Both the position numbers and the translations under genes were made by a program. A DNA stretch of 64,000 bases, from assembly GCA_021811385.1 (NCBI GenBank), contig JAJZPC010000002.1, positions 1 to 64,000 of the forward strand, in the 5' to 3' direction. Of this stretch, positions 59,946 to 64,000 are shown one piece after another (within the stretch, counting starts at the first letter, position 1; each line of letters begins with the position of its first letter). This DNA comes from Deltaproteobacteria bacterium (GTDB lineage: Bacteria > Desulfobacterota > Desulfobulbia > Desulfobulbales > Desulfurivibrionaceae). The notes below the pieces were generated by a model. That model made no database searches. It saw nothing but the letters and a program-made list of their open reading frames with translations, and was not told the origin of the DNA.

Positions 59946-61334
59946 TCAACCCAGCCCAAATTTTTTCATCTGATACCGCAGGGTGTCGTAGGAAATGCCC
60001 AACAGCTTGGCGGCCTTGGTCTGGTTGGCATTGGTCCTTTCCAGGGCCTGCCGGATAAGATCCTTTTCCAGCTCCTCCAGGGAAAGCCCCTCTTCCGGCA
60101 GGATGATCCGCGCGGAACCGGACGACCCGCTGTCCGCCCACCCCCCCAGCTTGGGGAGAAGTTGCTCCCGGGTGATGGTTTCCATCTCCTCAAGCACCAC
60201 GCAACGCTCGATGATGTTGCGCAACTCCCGCACATTTCCGGGCCAGCCATAGGCCAGCAGGGCCTTTTCCGCCTCACCGGAGAATTCCTTGATGCCCTTC
60301 TTGAGATATTTGTTGGCAAAATAGCGGAGAAAATGGTTGGCAAGCAACAGGATGTCCTCGCCCCGTTCCCGCAGGGGCGGCAGCTCCATGGCAAAGGCGC
60401 TCAGCCGGAAAAACAGATCCTTGCGGAAGCCCCCTTGTTCCGCCGCGGCCTTGAGGTCCTTATTGGTGGTCACGATCACCGTGGCCTGCACGGGCAGATC
60501 CACACTGCCCCCCAACCGCCGCACCGTTCTTTCCTCCAGAACCCGCAAGAGTTTTGCCTGGAGATCGAGACGCATATCCCCGATTTCATCCAGCAGCAGG
60601 GTGCCGTCCGCCGCCAGTTCGAAGATCCCCTTCTTGTCGGTGCGGGCGTCGGTGAAGGCGCCTTTTGCATGGCCGAACAATTCGCTTTCAATAAGGTTTT
60701 CCGGCAAGGCCGTGCAGTTGACGGCGAAAAACGGACCCTGGCCATTGCCTTCGGCCTTCTGCCGCCGGCAATGGAGATAGCGGGCCAAAACCTCCTTGCC
60801 GCTGCCGGACTCCCCGGTGACGAGGATGGTCTCCGCCCTGGCCTGAACCAATTTCTCCGCTGTCTTGAGAATATCCTGCATCTGGGGAGATTCGCCGACC
60901 AAGCCGTGTTCAAAATAGGGACAAATTCTTTCCCGGTGATAGTCGATCTCCGCTTTGCGCCGGATATTTTCGATGATGTTGCCGGTGATGATTTTTATCT
61001 CGTCGAGATTGAACGGCTTGGTGAAATATTCAACCGCCCCGAGCTTCATGGCGCGGATGGCTGATTCCGCCGAATCATCGGCGGTCAGCATGACCACTTC
61101 GGCGCCAACCTCTTCCTTTTTCAGCGCGGCAAGGATGTCGAAGCCGTTTATTTCCTCGGCCAGATCGACATCGAGAAAAACGATGTCCGGCTGCCAGGCA
61201 AGGATATTGGCGACAACATCCTGCGGGGTGGTTTGAAAATGCACCTCATAGCCCTCGCTTTTCAAGGCCCTGGCAAGCATGCTGACGATGAGTTCGTCAT
61301 CGTCCACGGCAAAAATTCTTCCCCTGATTTTCAT
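59946..61334 (-). CDS. Sigma-54-dependent response regulator (NtrC/AtoC type)
   Basis: The 462-residue protein has three parts. A receiver (1-125) carries IFAVDDDELIVSML and the phospho-acceptor aspartate in DIVFLDVDLAEEING. A central AAA+ domain (about 145-375) has Walker A VTGESGSGKEVLARY, the sigma-54-contacting loop KGAFTDA and Walker B GTLLLDEIGDM. A Fis-type helix-turn-helix (about 425-460) reads ANQTKAAKLLGISYDTLRYQM. It activates sigma-54 promoters when phosphorylated; rpoN is in this window. It overlaps the upstream sensor kinase gene by four bases, so the pair is one two-component system. Confidence 0.93.
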   Translation of the reverse strand: MKIRGRIFAVDDDELIVSMLARALKSEGYEVHFQTTPQDVVANILAWQPDIVFLDVDLAEEINGFDILAALKKEEVGAEVVMLTADDSAESAIRAMKLGAVEYFTKPFNLDEIKIITGNIIENIRRKAEIDYHRERICPYFEHGLVGESPQMQDILKTAEKLVQARAETILVTGESGSGKEVLARYLHCRRQKAEGNGQGPFFAVNCTALPENLIESELFGHAKGAFTDARTDKKGIFELAADGTLLLDEIGDMRLDLQAKLLRVLEERTVRRLGGSVDLPVQATVIVTTNKDLKAAAEQGGFRKDLFFRLSAFAMELPPLRERGEDILLLANHFLRYFANKYLKKGIKEFSGEAEKALLAYGWPGNVRELRNIIERCVVLEEMETITREQLLPKLGGWADSGSSGSARIILPEEGLSLEELEKDLIRQALERTNANQTKAAKLLGISYDTLRYQMKKFGLG

Positions 61335-63178
61335 GGGCTTTCATCCTCGATTGTTTGTTCTACCGGCAGGGTGATGGTAACGGCCGTCCCCTGGCCCACA
61401 ACGCTGGCAATTTCGATCTCGCCGTGGTGTTGCTCCACAAGACGCCGAGTTATTGCCAATCCCAGCCCGCTCCCCTTGGGCTTGGTGGTGTAAAACGGCT
61501 GAAAGACCTTGGCGCATGCTTCTTCACTCATGCCCTTCCCCGTATCGCCGATCACCACCTCCACGGTCCCGCCCCGGCCCGGTTTGGTGCTCACGGTGAT
61601 GGTGCCCCCCGCGGGGGTCGCCTCCATGGCATTGAGCAGCAAATTCAGGATCACCTGCTGCATCTGGCCGGGGTCCGCCAGGATCATGGGCAGACCCGGG
61701 TCAAGGTTGCGAGCCAATTGCAACCCCTTGCGGCTGGTCGCTGCATATTCCGGGGAGTTGAGCAGCAGAGCCGTATTCCGCAAGGCGTTTTCAAGCTGCT
61801 GGTTGAGGTCTATCCGGGAAAAAACCGGCCTGGGCGCCCTGGCGTAGTTGAGGAGATTTTTCAGCAAGGATTCGATTCTCTGCACCTCGCCGATAGTCCG
61901 GGTAAAAATCGCCTTGTCTTCCGGGGAAAGCGCCAACTCGTCCAGCAAAACTTCCATGGAGACCTTGATCCCGGCCAGGGGATTTTTGATCTCATGGACC
62001 AGACCGGCCGCCATCTGGCCGACCATGGCCAGTTGCCGCGAGCGCTGCAACGCCGCCTCGGTCTGGTTTCGTGCGGTCACATCCCGGTCAAAGGCCAAGA
62101 TATATTTGCGCCCTTCGATTTCCAGCAGCCCGGCCCGAACCTCCACCGGAAAAACCGTGCCGTCCTTCTTCCGGTGTTCCACCAAGGCTTCTAGCCGCCC
62201 GCCCGCCAAGATGTCTCGAATCCGCGCCGGAGCTTGCGCCGCGCTCTCAAGTGTGTCGATATCCTGAATGGACAGGGCGCAAAGCTCGTCAACCGTGTAG
62301 CCGTGCATGGTTGCCGCGGCTTGATTGGCCGCGATGATTCTCCCTGCCGCTTCTCCCTCTCCCTCCATGATGAAAATGGCGTCATCCGCCGACTCAAAGA
62401 GAATCCTGTAGCGGTTCTGTTCGGCAATGACCGCCTCGCACTGCTTTTTCAACGAAACAGCCATCTCATTGAAGGCGGTGGCCAGCGTGTTGAATTCATC
62501 GGGAAGCTGCGCATCAATGGTGTGGGTCAACTCCCCGGCCTTGATTTTCTCCGTTGCCCCGATGAGCACGGACAAAGACGAGGAAAACCGTTTGACAAAA
62601 AGGAAGGTGAAAATAAGAAAAATCACGGGCGCGAGAGTCACCAATCCCAACAGGATATTTTTCGCTCGGGCAACTTCCTCCCGGGTTTTGGCAATTTTCG
62701 GAGACATTTTATCCGAAGAAAAAAGCACCAGACCGTCAATTTCCTCAAGAAGCCGCTCGCCCGAGGCAGAGGCGTTTTTTTCTTCCCTGTCCCGCCGCTC
62801 GTGGTTTGCCCTGAGCGTATACACCCGGCTCGCCTTTTTCAGATACGCCTCGATGCCTTGCCGCAAATGGGTCAACCGTTGCCTCGTGGGTTCGGCATGG
62901 TGGCATTTGAAGCACCCTTCTCCGGCGAGATGCAACGCCTCGCCATTCTCGACAAAATCTCCGATGCTGGTGCGGTGCTGGGAGGTGGTGAGATAGAGGT
63001 CCGACTGGATGATTTTGACCTTGTTGCGCAGGTTGTCGCGGAGAAAATCCATTTGGTGGAGGGCGAGAACCTTCTCAAGGTTGTCAACGACCCGGGCATT
63101 GGTAACGGCAATATACACCCCGCCAACCCCAAAGAAAAAAACCAGCAGTATGAAGCCGAGTATCGCTTTTATGCGCAT
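61331..63178 (-). CDS. Sensor histidine kinase with periplasmic CxxCH heme-type motif
   Basis: The 615-residue protein has a membrane helix (5-26), a periplasmic domain of about 145 residues with GEGCFKCHHAEP (cysteines 89 and 92, histidine 93), a second helix (174-195), HAMP (196-250) and a PAS domain (about 255-375). The kinase follows, with its histidine in LVHEIKNPLAGIKV and the ATP boxes ILNLLLNAMEATP, GDTGKGMSEEACAKVFQPF and GSGLGLAITRRL. CFKCH is a c-type heme attachment site and would make it a redox, nitric oxide or oxygen sensor; heme itself is inferred. It overlaps the response regulator gene. A binding-protein gene precedes it by 66 bases. Confidence 0.9.
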   Translation of the reverse strand: MRIKAILGFILLVFFFGVGGVYIAVTNARVVDNLEKVLALHQMDFLRDNLRNKVKIIQSDLYLTTSQHRTSIGDFVENGEALHLAGEGCFKCHHAEPTRQRLTHLRQGIEAYLKKASRVYTLRANHERRDREEKNASASGERLLEEIDGLVLFSSDKMSPKIAKTREEVARAKNILLGLVTLAPVIFLIFTFLFVKRFSSSLSVLIGATEKIKAGELTHTIDAQLPDEFNTLATAFNEMAVSLKKQCEAVIAEQNRYRILFESADDAIFIMEGEGEAAGRIIAANQAAATMHGYTVDELCALSIQDIDTLESAAQAPARIRDILAGGRLEALVEHRKKDGTVFPVEVRAGLLEIEGRKYILAFDRDVTARNQTEAALQRSRQLAMVGQMAAGLVHEIKNPLAGIKVSMEVLLDELALSPEDKAIFTRTIGEVQRIESLLKNLLNYARAPRPVFSRIDLNQQLENALRNTALLLNSPEYAATSRKGLQLARNLDPGLPMILADPGQMQQVILNLLLNAMEATPAGGTITVSTKPGRGGTVEVVIGDTGKGMSEEACAKVFQPFYTTKPKGSGLGLAITRRLVEQHHGEIEIASVVGQGTAVTITLPVEQTIEDESP

Positions 63179-63244
63179 GGGGTCACGGCCGCGACACCGG
63201 CGGTTGGCGTTGCAGGGATGGCAGAGAGCACAGGCCGGCTGGTG

Positions 63245-64000
63245 TCAATCATTGACATACTCATAGGTTGCCAGGTTCAAGCCGATGCGTTCGGCATACT
63301 CAATAACAGGTCCGTAATCCTGCGCCGCGGTTGCAATAAAGCGGCTGGCCCCGAATTGGGCCAGCGCCCGGCGACCTTCCGCATCCTGGTCCATGGAAAG
63401 CAGGCTGTTTGTAATGATGGTTTTCAGGGCGGGGTCCAGATCGTGCCGCACCGACAGGGTGTTTGCCGGAACTTTCGGGGAGGTGGCGAGAATTTCCAGT
63501 TCCGCGGTGATCCTGGGGTTTTCCTTGGCCAGCCGGTAAAAAACGAGATCCTTGGCCGCGCCGAGGTCCGCTTTGCCCTCCAGAACATCCTGGATGGCAT
63601 CCTCATGGGTGCCGCTGAAATAGCTCTCCTTGAACCAGGACCGGTAATCCGCAATACCGTGCGTCCGGAAGAAATACAGGGGCAGAAGCCAGCCGGCCGT
63701 GGTGGCCTTGTCCACAAAGACAAAGACCTTGCCCCGCATATCCCGCGCCGTTTTTATGCCACTGTCCTTTCTGGCGAAGACCATGCCGTGATAGGTGGAG
63801 ACTCCGCCTTCGTATTCAGGCCTGGCCACTGGTTCAACCCCCAATTTCTTGATGGCCAGGGCACCGGTGAAGCTGCCGAAAAAAGCGCCGTCCAGCCCCT
63901 CGATTTGAAAATTATCCAGGATATTGCCGTAGCGGGAAAGGATTTTGAGCTCCACAACCGCCCCGGTTTTTTGCGACAGATACGAGGCAATGGGCGCGTA
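63245..64000 (-). CDS. PhnD-like periplasmic substrate-binding protein, C-terminal part (runs off right edge)
   Basis: At least 251 residues are visible; the N-terminus lies beyond 64000. The sequence YAPIASYLSQKTGAVVELK, then DGAFFGSFTGALAIKKLGV, YHGMVFARKDSGIKTARDMR, VFVDKATTAGWLLPLYFFR and LEGKADLGAAKDLVFYRLA fits the PhnD/phosphate-phosphonate/oxyanion binding family. In this setting, with a sensor kinase and response regulator directly downstream and no permease seen, it resembles the binding proteins that present a ligand to a sensor kinase. The ligand is unknown; phosphonate, phosphite or other oxyanions are the family's usual choices. Confidence 0.85.
   Translation of the reverse strand, partial: YAPIASYLSQKTGAVVELKILSRYGNILDNFQIEGLDGAFFGSFTGALAIKKLGVEPVARPEYEGGVSTYHGMVFARKDSGIKTARDMRGKVFVFVDKATTAGWLLPLYFFRTHGIADYRSWFKESYFSGTHEDAIQDVLEGKADLGAAKDLVFYRLAKENPRITAELEILATSPKVPANTLSVRHDLDPALKTIITNSLLSMDQDAEGRRALAQFGASRFIATAAQDYGPVIEYAERIGLNLATYEYVND

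Noticed and set aside
58624-60141. Long minus-strand open frame across tRNA-Phe and opposite the MFS gene
   Set aside because: It lies opposite the MFS carrier, has low-complexity G/Q/H/R-rich translation and no ribosome-binding site.
59331-61064. Long + strand open frame opposite the sigma-54 activator
   Set aside because: Shadow of the MFS and activator genes, no recognisable domain.

Overview
The window is a stretch of chromosome from a GC-rich, Gram-negative bacterium. Gene content and protein sequences point to a desulfobulb-type deltaproteobacterium (Desulfobacterota, Desulfobulbales-like). This is inference from gene families: LptA/LptB and a porin for an outer membrane, sigma-54 with RapZ, an activator-type ferredoxin/ASKHA protein, a NIL-domain ferredoxin, a c-type-heme sensor kinase, and a contiguous arginine-plus-lysine cluster. 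No rRNA or other taxonomic marker is present.

Layout, left to right. 0-1.6 kb: end of a restriction locus (start of hsdM), a higBA toxin-antitoxin pair with its own palindromic operator, and an unrecognised small gene. 1.6-7 kb: three tRNA-modification genes (mtaB, mnmA, a trhP-like U32 gene) around pyruvate kinase. 7-13.4 kb: small signalling and redox proteins, a split kinase pair, and an orphan ASKHA ferredoxin. 13.6-18.5 kb: M20 peptidase, parS-parA-parB, pyrK-pyrD. 18.5-20 kb: a repeat-rich zone with a GIY-YIG protein and a histidine phosphatase. 20-24.2 kb: an exported beta-propeller-like protein, a porin with a strong promoter region, and vapBC. 24.3-29 kb: hisS, aspS, a HEAT-like protein and a HAD phosphatase. 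29-33.1 kb, minus strand: lptA-lptB-rpoN-rapZ. 33.3-44.2 kb: argB-argD-argF-argG-argH, a lipoprotein, lysA-dapF-dapA-dapB, covering ornithine to arginine and most of the diaminopimelate-lysine branch. 44.4-47.2 kb: folK, a small membrane protein, a transaldolase-like aldolase, a lytic transglycosylase and pgsA. 47.3-50.7 kb: an accessory island beside tRNA-Leu with a vsr nuclease, an AT-rich orphan membrane protein and an IS481-family element. 50.9-64 kb: a hybrid sensor kinase, PilZ, an amidohydrolase, pcm, an RDD membrane protein, tRNA-Phe, an MFS carrier, and a three-gene sensory operon (PhnD-like binding protein, CxxCH sensor kinase, sigma-54 activator) that runs off the right edge.

The most unusual signal is a family of structured, stop-codon-proximal elements. 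There are three full copies (29060-29167, 31701-31810, 55605-55738) and one apparently core-less copy (3010-3049). Each sits at or within a few bases of the stop codon of a minus-strand gene (rapZ, lptB, pcm, pyk). The full copies share a conserved core, and their helices differ in sequence but stay paired. A second, unrelated family of long inverted repeats built on TTCGACAGGCTCAG occurs at six loci. No CRISPR array, rRNA, prophage or recognised biosynthetic cluster is visible.
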